Shown piece after piece: positions 34,358 to 43,784 of a stretch of 64,000 nt of DNA; the stretch's first letter is position 1, and each line of letters opens with the position of its first letter. The DNA is from Bacteroides intestinalis DSM 17393. GTDB lineage: Bacteria; Bacteroidota; Bacteroidia; Bacteroidales; Bacteroidaceae. The position numbers were made by a program, and so were the translations under genes. Where the stretch lies: NCBI RefSeq assembly GCF_000172175.1, contig NZ_ABJL02000006.1:248001-312000 (forward strand), written 5' to 3'. The notes below the pieces were generated by a model that searched no databases, was not told the DNA's origin, and worked only from the letters and a program-made list of their open reading frames with translations.

Positions 34358-35895
34358 CAGTTTTCTCCTCCTACAGTTAATTTACTTACTAAGGCCGAAG
34401 GCATACCGCAGGTCACCGGACAAGACTGTCCGTCCTTACCGCATGTCCACGTACCGTTATCGATCTGGTCATTGCTTGCCACCATCGTGATGTCTGCCAA
34501 TGCTTTGGGTCCATTACCGATAATATTGATATCTTTGATAGGTTGCGTCAGCTTACCGTCTTCAATCATATAACCGAATTTTACGAAGAACGTAAAGTCA
34601 CCTGCACCAATCTGCACCTGTCCATTGGTGAATTGTTGTGCATAAATACCATTCTTTACAGTAGAGATGATATCTTCTTCCTTCATATCTCCGGCTTCCA
34701 TATACGTAGCACGCATACGAGGAATAGGTACATTACGGAAAGTATCGCGGCGTCCGTTTCCGGTAGGAGCCACACCGTAGTGTTTAGAACTGATACGGTC
34801 GTGCAGGTAACTAGTCAATACACCATCCTTCACGATATAAGTCTTCTGTCCTTCTATACCTTCATCATCGAAGTTTACAGAACCACGATTGAAAGGAATC
34901 GTACCGTCATCTACCACACTGATATGTGCATTACATACTTTCTTGTTCAACTGATCGGCAAAGATAGAAACATTCTTACGGTTGAAATCAGCTTCAAACG
35001 CATGTCCGATAGCTTCGTGCAACAAAATACCCGAACCGCCGGATGCCATCACCACAGGGAGTTCACCACCTTTAGGCTTAATGGCTTTAAACATAATTGC
35101 TGTATTGTCTACAACTTCGCGAGCTATCACTTCGATGATATCATCCGTCATAAATTCAAAACCTTTACGATAGGAACGAGTGGCATAGTTATTTTCCATA
35201 CGTCCGTTCTCTTCCATAATACAGAAAGCCATATAGGATACCATCGGACGATAATCATAGTAAGTCACACCTTCTGAATTACAGAACAGCACATGTGTTG
35301 TGTTGTCGCTCAAAGAAGCCTGCACCTTACGTACACGATTGTCCAACGCAAAGACTTTATCATTCAGTTTTTGCAGATAAGGCATTTTCTCTTTCAAACT
35401 CACTTCTTCCCAAGGAGTAACTACAGAATAACGGTCTCTTTCAATCGTCTTCTCCTTAAATGCAACAGGTTTTCCTGCCTTACCGGAAGAAGCAATGCGG
35501 GCAGCCGTACGTGCGGCACGCAACATTTCTTCCAACGTCACACCTTCCACATAAGCATAACCGCTTTGGTCACCGGCTAATACACGGACACCCATACCGA
35601 AGTCAATATTTGAACTGCAATTGTTCACTTTGCCGTCCATCAGGGCTACAGCATTATTAAAAGAGTGTTCAAAATAAAGGTCCGCATAATCCCCACCTTT
35701 TTCAAGTGCAGCAGTCAGCACCTTCTTCAGGTCTGCCTCCGTTACACCGAAATGGTTCATAGCCGCAGCTACAGCAGATTTGTTATCCGTGCCTCCCAAA
35801 GCTCCCCGTACCGTATCAGGCAAGGCAAGCGACGGAGCAGCCAGCGAACCTAATACTGCCAGACTCCCCATCCGTAAGAAATTCCGTCTATCCAT
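34357..35895 (-). CDS. tldD: TldD-family metalloprotease with Tat-like N-terminus
   Basis: 512-residue zinc metalloprotease subunit. The zinc motif is seen in ILLHEAIGHAFEADFNRK (HEAIGH). Other family blocks: YADLYFEHSFNNAVALMDGK, FDDEGIEGQKTYIVKDGVLT and TYMEAGDMKEEDII. Unusually it begins MDRRNFLRMGSLAVLGSLAA, a twin-arginine-type signal, while the E. coli enzyme is cytoplasmic. Paired with pmbA downstream, whose N-terminus has no such signal. Export is therefore uncertain. Confidence 0.92.
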   Translation of the reverse strand: MDRRNFLRMGSLAVLGSLAAPSLALPDTVRGALGGTDNKSAVAAAMNHFGVTEADLKKVLTAALEKGGDYADLYFEHSFNNAVALMDGKVNNCSSNIDFGMGVRVLAGDQSGYAYVEGVTLEEMLRAARTAARIASSGKAGKPVAFKEKTIERDRYSVVTPWEEVSLKEKMPYLQKLNDKVFALDNRVRKVQASLSDNTTHVLFCNSEGVTYYDYRPMVSYMAFCIMEENGRMENNYATRSYRKGFEFMTDDIIEVIAREVVDNTAIMFKAIKPKGGELPVVMASGGSGILLHEAIGHAFEADFNRKNVSIFADQLNKKVCNAHISVVDDGTIPFNRGSVNFDDEGIEGQKTYIVKDGVLTSYLHDRISSKHYGVAPTGNGRRDTFRNVPIPRMRATYMEAGDMKEEDIISTVKNGIYAQQFTNGQVQIGAGDFTFFVKFGYMIEDGKLTQPIKDINIIGNGPKALADITMVASNDQIDNGTWTCGKDGQSCPVTCGMPSALVSKLTVGGEN

Positions 35896-35993
35896 CTTTC
35901 TTTTTTTTAAGATTGCTAATAATATGTTCTTTATATAAGTTCTGTTTTTCAGTATATAAGACGTTATTTAGTATTATTTTGTCACACCCGAAA

Positions 35994-36758
35994 CTAATTT
36001 TCTTTTGTCAACAGGCTTTCCAATTCTTCCGCATTCAAACGTAAGTGGAATTGTCCTTTATAGGCTACAGAAATGGACCCGGTTTCTTCGGACACAATAA
36101 TAGCAAGTGCATCGGATTCCTGAGAAATTCCCATCGCTGCACGATGGCGCAATCCCAGTTCCTTCGGTATATCCAGATTATGCGATACCGGCAAAATGCA
36201 TCCCGCTGCCTTTATACGACCTTTACTGATAACCATTGCGCCATCATGCAAAGGGCTGTTCTTAAAAAATATATTCTCTATCAGACGCTGGTTAATATCA
36301 GCATTGATAATTTCACCCGTACGCACCACATCATCCAAAGGGAAGTTATGTTCAATCACAATCAAGGCTCCCACTTTCTGTTTGCCCATACTGATACATG
36401 CCATAACTACCGGCATGATTTCATCGTGCTGCATGCTCTCCTTCTTATTCCCTGTAAAGAAACGTACCAAAGCACTGGCATGCTGGTGTGAACCAAGCGT
36501 CAGCAAAAAGCGCCGTATCTCATCCTGGAAGAGGATGATAAGTGCTACTACTCCTACACTCACCAACTTGTCAAAGATGGAACCAAGCAGTTTCATCTCC
36601 AATACCTGTGACACTACCAACCAGATCAATATGAATATCAGGATACCTGTAAACACATTGATGGAACCGGAAGCTTTCATCAGCTTATACGTATAGTAAA
36701 GCAGAAATGCAACCAGAAGAACGTCAATAATATCTTTTACTCCAATATCAAAAAACAT
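35994..36758 (-). CDS. cdaA: Diadenylate cyclase (c-di-AMP synthase), CdaA type
   Basis: 254-residue membrane enzyme making cyclic di-AMP from two ATP. Three N-terminal helices (about 10-85) precede the DAC domain with the two signature motifs, SPLHDGAMVISKGRIKAAG (DGA) and LGLRHRAAMGISQESDALAI (RHR). It lies 59 bases downstream of folP on the same strand. The Firmicutes partners cdaR and glmM are not present here. Confidence 0.95.
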   Translation of the reverse strand: MFFDIGVKDIIDVLLVAFLLYYTYKLMKASGSINVFTGILIFILIWLVVSQVLEMKLLGSIFDKLVSVGVVALIILFQDEIRRFLLTLGSHQHASALVRFFTGNKKESMQHDEIMPVVMACISMGKQKVGALIVIEHNFPLDDVVRTGEIINADINQRLIENIFFKNSPLHDGAMVISKGRIKAAGCILPVSHNLDIPKELGLRHRAAMGISQESDALAIIVSEETGSISVAYKGQFHLRLNAEELESLLTKEN

Positions 36759-36817
36759 AAGAATTATGATTTAGAATCTATGAATTATGAGCTAAGTGAC
36801 TTTCCTTATATCACTTA

Positions 36818-37684
36818 TCACTCTATCACCTTATCACTATTTTTCCGCATTGCCTCCACAATCTTCACCGTTTCTACGGCTTCGCGTACATCATGTACCC
36901 GGAGAATATCAGCTCCTTTCAACAGACAAATAGTATCAAGTACCGTTGTTCCGTTCAATGCATCCTGCGGAGTGTTACCCAATAAGCGATAGATCATGGA
37001 CTTACGGGAAATACCTACCAACAAAGGTAATTCAAAAACACGAAATTCTTCGAGATGCGCCAGAAGTTCATAGTTATGTTCTACCGTCTTACCGAAACCG
37101 AAACCAGGATCAAGAATAATATCCTTCATACCCAGGTCACGTAACTGCTGCACCTTCTGAGCAAAATACAAAAACACCTCTTTCAGAAGATTATCGTAGT
37201 GCGGATGTTGCTGCATATTCTGCGGAGTTCCCTGCATATGCATCATAATGTAAGGCACATTCAGCTCGACCACTGTACGAAACATATCCCCATCCATCTC
37301 TCCGGCAGCAATATCATTGATTATAGCCACTCCATATTCCTCCACACACATCCGTGCTACATCCGCTCTGAAAGTATCAACAGAAATAACTGCTCCGGGG
37401 TGTGTCTTGCGCAAGATTTCCAATCCCATACGTAAACGTTCCATCTCTTCACGGGGAGAAACGTTTTCTGCATTCGGTCGGGAAGAGTATGCACCGATAT
37501 CTATAATCCCGGCACCTTCATCCAATATCTGTTGCGCCCGTGCAGCTATTTCAGCTTCAGTTTGCATACGTGAACCGGCATAAAAAGAATCAGGAGTAAT
37601 ATTCAATATTCCCATAACGCAGGGCCCAGAAAGGTCGAGTAAAGAACCGTTGACATTGATATATTTAGAAGATAATGTTTCCAT
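36818..37684 (-). CDS. folP: Dihydropteroate synthase
   Basis: 288-residue folate enzyme joining p-aminobenzoate to hydroxymethyl-dihydropterin pyrophosphate; target of sulfonamides. Motifs: CVMGILNITPDSFYAGSR, GAGIIDIGAYSSRPNAENVS, IINDIAAGEMDG, YIMMHMQGTPQNMQ, DIILDPGFGFGKT and LVGISRKSMIYRLLG. I chose the ATG at 37684; the longer form begins with TTG, and AAAAAGGA precedes the ATG. It shares a transcript with cdaA. Confidence 0.96.
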   Translation of the reverse strand: METLSSKYINVNGSLLDLSGPCVMGILNITPDSFYAGSRMQTEAEIAARAQQILDEGAGIIDIGAYSSRPNAENVSPREEMERLRMGLEILRKTHPGAVISVDTFRADVARMCVEEYGVAIINDIAAGEMDGDMFRTVVELNVPYIMMHMQGTPQNMQQHPHYDNLLKEVFLYFAQKVQQLRDLGMKDIILDPGFGFGKTVEHNYELLAHLEEFRVFELPLLVGISRKSMIYRLLGNTPQDALNGTTVLDTICLLKGADILRVHDVREAVETVKIVEAMRKNSDKVIE

Positions 37685-37764
37685 GGATAGTCCTTTTTCG
37701 TTTATACTTTGCAAATGTAAACAAAAAAGGTCAGCATAATCCTATAAAATATAAAAAAACAAAT

Positions 37765-37772
37765 TAACTTTG
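37765..37772 (+). promoter_or_regulatory. -7 element of the first histidine kinase gene
   Basis: TAACTTTG, exact TAnnTTTG, 37 bases before the ATG at 37810. Confidence 0.5.
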
Positions 37773-37809
37773 CTCAGGATTGTCAACTAACAGGCAAAAG
37801 TAGTAAACT

Positions 37810-39777
37810 ATGAAAATATACAAGATGGGCAGATTATCCTCTCTCTTCTTACTCTTTTTCTGGTTGCTTATTCCGTGGCAGCTTTGCGGACAAGAAACAA
37901 GCGAACAAGAAAAGTATCATGTAGACAGTACATTGTTTGTGTACTATCAACATTGCAAGGCAGAAATCAAATCTTCATCTGTCATGCAAATGCTTGATAC
38001 ACTCTTTCTTATGGCCAAAGAAAAAGGTGATATACGAATGCAGGCAGTAGCCATCTCCAGCAAAACAGACCATTTCTATTTTAGTCCGTCCTTTGAAGGC
38101 CAAGAGGACAGCCTGATATTGTATACCAACACCATCAAAGACTTTGCCCGGAAAACCAATCAGCCCCAATATTATTATTTTGCCTGGGCCAACCGCCTCA
38201 TAACTTACTATACAAGACAAAAGAAATTAAACCTGGCTCTCTATGAAGCCAACAAAATGCAGCAAGAATCGGAAAGCCGGGAAGAAATCGATGGTATGCA
38301 GAATTGCTATCAGGCCCTATTACGCATCTATCAGAGCAAAGAACTCTATAAGCAAGCCACTGTATATGCCCAAAAGCTGATAGATCTCACATTAAAATAT
38401 AATCTGAATAAGTATAATCTGACAAATAAATATCTTGAATTAAGTAACTGCTACCTCCGTACCAATGAACCGGAAAAGGCTTGGGAAGCTCTTGAAGAAA
38501 GTAAATTGTATATAGGTAATGAACTAAACCAAGGAGCTTATCTATGCGGACTACTCCGTTATTACATCCACACCCAAGATATGGTCAAAGCCCGGGAAAC
38601 ATTAAAAGAAACCACACAACTTTTCAGCAAGAATACAGAATTACGTATTAAGCGCACCACTAATCTACTAGAAATTGAAACCAATTATTACATAGAAACC
38701 GGTGAATTCGATAAAGCCCTAGATGTATTCCAGCAAGCCTTTGAAAAGCTTAGTCAAAATGGATTTATCACCCCTACACTATATCGCACACGTGGGTCCA
38801 TCTATACTGCTAAAAAGGACTATCAGAAAGCAATTGAGAGTTATGAAAAAGCTTTTGCACTCAGTGATTCACTGAATAGTGCTCAGGAAGATATAGCTGT
38901 AGGAGAGTTCGCAACCATTTTGGGAATGGAACATCTTAACCTGGAAAACAAAGAGTTAATACAGAAAAATCAAGAAATACAATTAGAAACACGCCGGTAT
39001 ATTATCATTCTATTATGTATCATAGTAGTAATTGTCGGCATTATGTTTTTTCGCGAAACCCGGCTGAATAAAGTTCTACGCCGTGCTAAAGATGCAGAAC
39101 AGAGTGCCAGCCGTATGAAAACTGAATTCATACAGAATATGAGCCATGAGATACGTACACCACTCAATTCCATAGTTGGTTTCTCGCAAATACTCAGTAG
39201 CAAGATTTCTGAAGAAGACGAAGAATCGAAAGAATATACAACTATCATCGAGCAAGGCAGTAACCATCTGCTTCAATTAGTAGACGACGTATTGGAATTA
39301 TCCAGTCTTGATAGTGGCACTACCATCCCTATCGACACAAAGAGTGAGCTAAATGAGCTTTGTCTACAATGGATGGAACGCGTAAAACGCCTGGTTAAAC
39401 CCGGAGTCGTTCTTTCTTATCAACCTGAACAGAACGAACTCTATCTGTATACAAACCCAGCACGTCTTGGACAGGTAGTATTACAATTACTGCACAACGC
39501 AGCAAAATTTACAGAAGAAGGTGGTATTACACTTAGTTGGCGCATTCTTCCCAAACAAAAGCAAATCATGATTTGCATCACCGACACCGGCATTGGCATT
39601 CCCCAGGATAAACAAGAATTTGTGTTCGAACGATTCGCCAAATTAGATACATTTTCAAAAGGTACCGGATTAGGACTTGCCCTCAGCCGTCTCATTATGG
39701 AAAGGATGGGTGGTAATCTTGCACTTGATGCCCAATATATGGATGGGTGTCGCTTTATACTGACTTTACCTATATAA
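37810..39777 (+). CDS. TPR-containing sensor histidine kinase (copy 1)
   Basis: 655-residue membrane kinase. Signal sequence (about 1-28), a periplasmic region of helical TPR-like repeats (about 30-385, for example YQKAIESYEKAFALSDSLNS), one membrane helix (about 395-413) and a cytoplasmic HisKA-HATPase core. The H-box is QNMSHEIRTPLNSIVGFSQI (His446), then LLHNAAKFTEEG (N box), DTGIGIPQDKQEFVFERF (G1) and GTGLGLALSRLIMERMGG (G2). No receiver domain and no adjacent response regulator. The next gene is a clear paralogue. Ligand unknown. Confidence 0.93.
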   Translation: MKIYKMGRLSSLFLLFFWLLIPWQLCGQETSEQEKYHVDSTLFVYYQHCKAEIKSSSVMQMLDTLFLMAKEKGDIRMQAVAISSKTDHFYFSPSFEGQEDSLILYTNTIKDFARKTNQPQYYYFAWANRLITYYTRQKKLNLALYEANKMQQESESREEIDGMQNCYQALLRIYQSKELYKQATVYAQKLIDLTLKYNLNKYNLTNKYLELSNCYLRTNEPEKAWEALEESKLYIGNELNQGAYLCGLLRYYIHTQDMVKARETLKETTQLFSKNTELRIKRTTNLLEIETNYYIETGEFDKALDVFQQAFEKLSQNGFITPTLYRTRGSIYTAKKDYQKAIESYEKAFALSDSLNSAQEDIAVGEFATILGMEHLNLENKELIQKNQEIQLETRRYIIILLCIIVVIVGIMFFRETRLNKVLRRAKDAEQSASRMKTEFIQNMSHEIRTPLNSIVGFSQILSSKISEEDEESKEYTTIIEQGSNHLLQLVDDVLELSSLDSGTTIPIDTKSELNELCLQWMERVKRLVKPGVVLSYQPEQNELYLYTNPARLGQVVLQLLHNAAKFTEEGGITLSWRILPKQKQIMICITDTGIGIPQDKQEFVFERFAKLDTFSKGTGLGLALSRLIMERMGGNLALDAQYMDGCRFILTLPI

Positions 39778-39779
39778 TA

Positions 39780-39820
39780 GACACCAAAAAGTGTCATAAA
39801 AACTTTTTATTCCAATAAAG
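39780..39820 (+). terminator. Short hairpins after kinase copy 1
   Basis: GACAC (39780-39784) pairs with GTGTC (39791-39795); AAAAAGT (from 39786) can instead pair with ACTTTTT further on, which is followed by AT-rich sequence. Two mutually exclusive short stems; a weak terminator at best. Confidence 0.3.
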
Positions 39821-39826
39821 AAAAGC

Positions 39827-39834
39827 TAAATTTG
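39827..39834 (+). promoter_or_regulatory. -7 element of the second histidine kinase gene
   Basis: TAAATTTG, exact TAnnTTTG, 20 bases before the ATG at 39855, so copy 2 may be transcribed separately. Confidence 0.5.
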
Positions 39835-39854
39835 CAAAAAGAGTTTTACCAATA

Positions 39855-41876
39855 ATGAACACAAAGAAACCGCCTTTACCTATTTTCATTTTTTTGTTTT
39901 GTCTCGGCATCTTATGCAGTTTTCCAATGCAAGGGCAACAAAGAGACACACAAAAAGAATATAATGTAGACAGTACATTGTATGCCTATTATATGCGTTG
40001 CAAAGCTGAAGTAAGTTCTCCTATCGTTATGCAAATGTCAGATACTCTTTTCCTTATGGCAGAAGAGCAAGGGGATCAGCGTATGCAAGCGGTAGCATTA
40101 TGTAATAAACTCGATTATTATTATTATAAAAACAACCAACCGGACAGTATCAACCACTATGTAGAAATAGTAAAGGACTTTGCCAAGAAAACCAATCAGC
40201 CTAAATACTACTACTTCGCATGGAGCAAACGGCTCATCAACTACTACATCAAGCAACATCAAAACAACATAGCACTATATGAAGCCAACAAGATGATGCA
40301 GGAAGCGGAACAGGAACAGTACATGGATGGCATTGCCAATGCCTACAATGTGCTAAGCAGCATTTATCAACTCAAAAGACTGTACAGCCTGGCCATCGAT
40401 AATAAAAAGAAAGAAATAGAAATTACGCTGGAATACGGCTTGGACAAATATAACTTATCCACCACCTACTCGATGTTGGGAGGGCTCTACAGCCTGACAG
40501 GCAAAACAGATGAAGCCCTCGAATGCCTCAACAAAAGCGCTACCTGTATTTATAGCAGCACACAGGAATTCTATTATTATGTCCGCCTCGCCCAATATTA
40601 TCTTTTAATTAACGATAATGCCCAGGCATGGGACTACCTAAAAAAAGCCAAAGACTTATCCAACGCTAAAAAAGAAGTGCAGAAGAATCTGCAAGAATAT
40701 GCCGGAGTCCTGAAACAATACTATATAGCAACCAAACAATACGAGAAAGCCCTGGAAGTTCAGGATCATATCATCAGCGTATACCACCAAAATGATAAAA
40801 ATTATATTGAAGACATTCTCAATCGGGCTGCAATATACTATGAAATGGGCGATTTGTCCCAAGCTGCCCAATATTATAATAAATACTATACTCTAAATGA
40901 CTCAGCCCAGATAAGCAATGAAAATATCACGGCAGGAGAATTCGCCGCTATGTTAGGGGTAGAGCGTCTAAATCTGGAAAAGAGTGAACTGCAACAACAA
41001 ATGCAGCAACGCGATCTGGCGAACAAACAACGTATCATCATTTTCCTGATTGCATTACTAAGTCTCGGCTTTATCATCTTCTACCGCGAACATCTCCTCA
41101 ATGGGCGACTACGCATATCGCAAAAGCGACTCAGCGAAAAAAACAATGAATTACTCTGCTCTCAGGAGGAACTAAAATACGCTAAAGAGCAAGCAGAAGA
41201 CGGCAGCCGCATGAAATCAGAATTCATTCAGAACATGAGTCACGAAATACGTACGCCGCTCAATTCCATTGTAGGCTTCTCACAAATTCTCAGCAGTTAC
41301 TTCAGCGATAACGATGACACTAAAGAATATGCCCATATCATTGAACAGAACAGTACCAGCCTTCTGCAACTCGTCAATGACGTGCTCGACCTTTCCTATC
41401 TGGATGGTGAGCGGGAGATACCTGCACAGAGCATTGCGGAGATCACAGGCGTCTGTCAAACCTGCATAGACCAAGTACGCTCCAAGCTTAAACCGGATGT
41501 GCAACTGATATTCACCCCCGAACGTGAAAACTTCACCATGCAGACAAATCCCGACCGTATTTCGCAGATATTAATGAATCTTCTACAAAATGCGGCAAAG
41601 TTCACACAGGAAGGTAGTGTCACCCTCACATACCATATCCGTGAGGAAGAGAAAGTAATCCTGTTCAGTGTGACCGATACGGGTATCGGCATCCCGGCAG
41701 ATAAGCAAGAAGCTGTGTTTGAGCGTTTCACCAAATTGGACTCATTTGTCCCCGGCACAGGATTAGGTTTATCCATCAGCCGCTTGATTGCCGAAAAGAT
41801 GGGAGGTAGCCTTCTGATTGACTCAACCTATACAACTGGCTGCCGCTTTATCCTGACTTTACCTTTGAAAGAATAA
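39855..41876 (+). CDS. TPR-containing sensor histidine kinase (copy 2)
   Basis: 673-residue paralogue of the kinase upstream, same plan: signal sequence, periplasmic TPR-like helices (shared YNVDSTLYAYYMRCKAEV against YHVDSTLFVYYQHCKAEI), membrane helix at about 394-412, a short coiled segment (about 420-455), then HisKA and HATPase with MSHEIRTPLNSIVGFSQIL (His463), LLQNAAKFTQEG, DTGIGIPADKQEAVFERF and GTGLGLSISRLIAEKMGG. No receiver domain and no regulator nearby. The coiled linker is longer than in copy 1, the main structural difference. Confidence 0.93.
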   Translation: MNTKKPPLPIFIFLFCLGILCSFPMQGQQRDTQKEYNVDSTLYAYYMRCKAEVSSPIVMQMSDTLFLMAEEQGDQRMQAVALCNKLDYYYYKNNQPDSINHYVEIVKDFAKKTNQPKYYYFAWSKRLINYYIKQHQNNIALYEANKMMQEAEQEQYMDGIANAYNVLSSIYQLKRLYSLAIDNKKKEIEITLEYGLDKYNLSTTYSMLGGLYSLTGKTDEALECLNKSATCIYSSTQEFYYYVRLAQYYLLINDNAQAWDYLKKAKDLSNAKKEVQKNLQEYAGVLKQYYIATKQYEKALEVQDHIISVYHQNDKNYIEDILNRAAIYYEMGDLSQAAQYYNKYYTLNDSAQISNENITAGEFAAMLGVERLNLEKSELQQQMQQRDLANKQRIIIFLIALLSLGFIIFYREHLLNGRLRISQKRLSEKNNELLCSQEELKYAKEQAEDGSRMKSEFIQNMSHEIRTPLNSIVGFSQILSSYFSDNDDTKEYAHIIEQNSTSLLQLVNDVLDLSYLDGEREIPAQSIAEITGVCQTCIDQVRSKLKPDVQLIFTPERENFTMQTNPDRISQILMNLLQNAAKFTQEGSVTLTYHIREEEKVILFSVTDTGIGIPADKQEAVFERFTKLDSFVPGTGLGLSISRLIAEKMGGSLLIDSTYTTGCRFILTLPLKE

Positions 41877-41919
41877 AAAACATTTTCACTATAAACGTAC
41901 CACCGTAACGGAGAATATC

Positions 41920-41927
41920 TATCTTTG
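41920..41927 (+). promoter_or_regulatory. -7 element of murF
   Basis: TATCTTTG, exact consensus, 50 bases before the ATG at 41978. Confidence 0.6.
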
Positions 41928-41977
41928 CAACGTTTTTAGACAATAGAATATAACAACGTTTCAAAAAGGAGATAGTT

Positions 41978-43276
41978 ATGGATATCACCGCCCTTTACAA
42001 GATATTTCTGGAATGCACTAGTGTAACAACCGACAGTCGCAACTGCCCTGAAGGCTCTTTATTCATTGCACTAAAAGGTGACAATTTCAATGGGAACGCT
42101 TTTGCTACTAAAGCATTGGAATCAGGAAGTAACTACGCCATAGTAGATGAAGTAGAATATGCACCTGCAGGAGATCCACATTATATACTGGTAGATAGTT
42201 GTTTGCATACTCTGCAAGAACTGGCTAATTACCATCGCCGTCAAATAGGAACACGAATCATCGGTATCACAGGGACTAATGGAAAAACTACTACCAAAGA
42301 ACTGATTGCTGCTGTTCTTTCCCCAAAATACACTATACTTTATACGCAAGGAAATTTGAATAATCATATAGGAGTCCCTCTCACCCTGTTGCGTCTGAAA
42401 GCAGAGCATGATCTCGGCATCATAGAAATGGGAGCCAGCCATCCGGGTGACATAAAGGAGTTAGTGGACATTGCCGAACCTGATTACGGAATTATCACGA
42501 ATGTAGGTAAAGCGCATCTGGAAGGTTTCGGTTCTTTCGAAGGGGTCATCAAAACCAAAGGTGAACTATATGATTATCTTCGTGAACGTAAAGATTCCAC
42601 TATCTTCATCCATCACGACAACTTATATCTAAGAAACATAGCCTGGGGATTGAACCAGATTTCCTATGGAAGTGAAGATGGATTATACATCAACGGACAC
42701 GTTACGGGCAACTCACCTTATCTGACTTTTGAATGGAAAGCAGGCAAAGACGGTGAGCATCATGAAGTGAAGACACAGCTAATCGGTGAATACAACTTCG
42801 CCAATGCACTTGCCGCTGTTACTATCGGGCATTTCTTTGATGTAGAATCGGGGAAAATAGATACTGCTCTAAAAGAATATACTCCGCAGAACAATCGTTC
42901 ACAACTGAAACAGACGGCAGATAATACATTAATCATTGATGCATACAATGCGAACCCTACCAGTATGCAAGCCTCAATCAGCAACTTCCATAACATGGAA
43001 ATTGACAATAAAATGCTGATATTGGGAGATATGAGGGAATTAGGAAAAGACGGTCCGAAAGAACATCAAAAGATTGTAGACTTCCTGACGGAATGTGGTT
43101 TTAAAGATGTAATGTTGGTAGGTGAACAGTTCGCTGCTGCAAGACATGACTTCCCGACTTATCCGGACGCCCCGGCAGTTATCGAAGCTTTACAAAAAAA
43201 TAAACCTCATGGAAAAACCATCCTGATTAAAGGATCCAACGGAATTAAACTGAGTACAGTGATTGATTACTTATAA
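41978..43276 (+). CDS. murF: UDP-N-acetylmuramoyl-tripeptide--D-alanyl-D-alanine ligase
   Basis: 432-residue cytoplasmic Mur ligase that adds D-Ala-D-Ala to the UDP-MurNAc tripeptide. Motifs: SVTTDSRNCPEGSLFIALKG (VTTDSR), the P-loop IIGITGTNGKTTTKELIAAV, LGIIEMGASHPGDI, NFANALAAVTIG and DAYNANPTSMQASI. It stands alone rather than in a mur cluster. Convergent with the VanZ-like gene, 11 bases apart. Confidence 0.97.
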   Translation: MDITALYKIFLECTSVTTDSRNCPEGSLFIALKGDNFNGNAFATKALESGSNYAIVDEVEYAPAGDPHYILVDSCLHTLQELANYHRRQIGTRIIGITGTNGKTTTKELIAAVLSPKYTILYTQGNLNNHIGVPLTLLRLKAEHDLGIIEMGASHPGDIKELVDIAEPDYGIITNVGKAHLEGFGSFEGVIKTKGELYDYLRERKDSTIFIHHDNLYLRNIAWGLNQISYGSEDGLYINGHVTGNSPYLTFEWKAGKDGEHHEVKTQLIGEYNFANALAAVTIGHFFDVESGKIDTALKEYTPQNNRSQLKQTADNTLIIDAYNANPTSMQASISNFHNMEIDNKMLILGDMRELGKDGPKEHQKIVDFLTECGFKDVMLVGEQFAAARHDFPTYPDAPAVIEALQKNKPHGKTILIKGSNGIKLSTVIDYL

Positions 43277-43287
43277 TCGATCACTGC

Positions 43288-43680
43288 TTATTGTTTTTTC
43301 GCCATCCACGGACGTAGTACAAAATAGCCTATCATCGAGGCTATGAATGCTCCTGTTGTATTCGCTACAAAATCCAACCAGTCCCCGCCACGGTAAGTTG
43401 TACAATATTCCTGCAACAACTCCACCATTCCACTGAATAATACGGGGCATACAAATGCCCCTACCCATGCATGCCATAGAGGAGAATCATTTCTACGATG
43501 TGCTCGCAGGAATTCCAGCCACAACATACCGGACATACCTAAATACATACAAATATGTACAATTTTATCAATATTCGGTATTCGGCTTAATTCCGTTGTT
43601 GGCGGTTTAAAGAACGACAGATAAATCACTGTCAGTATAATCAGCAACGATACCGGATATTTTTTAATATAGTATAGCAT
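43288..43680 (-). CDS. VanZ-family membrane protein
   Basis: 130-residue inner-membrane protein with four hydrophobic segments. VanZ signatures: NIDKIVHICMYLGMSGMLWL, then FSGMVELLQEYCTTYRGGDW followed by DFVANTTGAFIASMIGYF. VanZ-like proteins are widespread; a role in glycopeptide resistance should not be assumed. Its -7 element TACTTTTG (minus, 43707-43714) overlaps the region upstream of the divergent transporter. Confidence 0.85.
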   Translation of the reverse strand: MLYYIKKYPVSLLIILTVIYLSFFKPPTTELSRIPNIDKIVHICMYLGMSGMLWLEFLRAHRRNDSPLWHAWVGAFVCPVLFSGMVELLQEYCTTYRGGDWLDFVANTTGAFIASMIGYFVLRPWMAKKQ

Positions 43681-43706
43681 ATCTCAATTTATGAACGATT
43701 TGTGCG

Positions 43707-43734
43707 CAAAAGTACAGAACATTTTCTATATTTG
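43707..43734. promoter_or_regulatory. Divergent -7 elements for vanZ-like and NSS transporter genes
   Basis: Minus strand TACTTTTG at 43707-43714 serves the VanZ-like gene; plus strand TATATTTG at 43727-43734 serves the transporter. Both match TAnnTTTG. Confidence 0.55.
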
Positions 43735-43784
43735 CATGTTCTAGTAGAGAATAATAACGAAATGAAAGAAAAATCTACTTTTTT

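Noticed and set aside
34543..35277. 244-codon open frame antisense to tldD
   Set aside because: Entirely inside a gene with clear TldD motifs; the translation is His/Thr/Ile-rich without recognisable domains.
39780..39820. Strong terminator between the two kinases
   Set aside because: Stems are only five to seven pairs and compete with each other; listed only as weak.
43288..43680. Vancomycin resistance gene
   Set aside because: VanZ-like proteins occur widely without any van cluster, and no other van gene is present.
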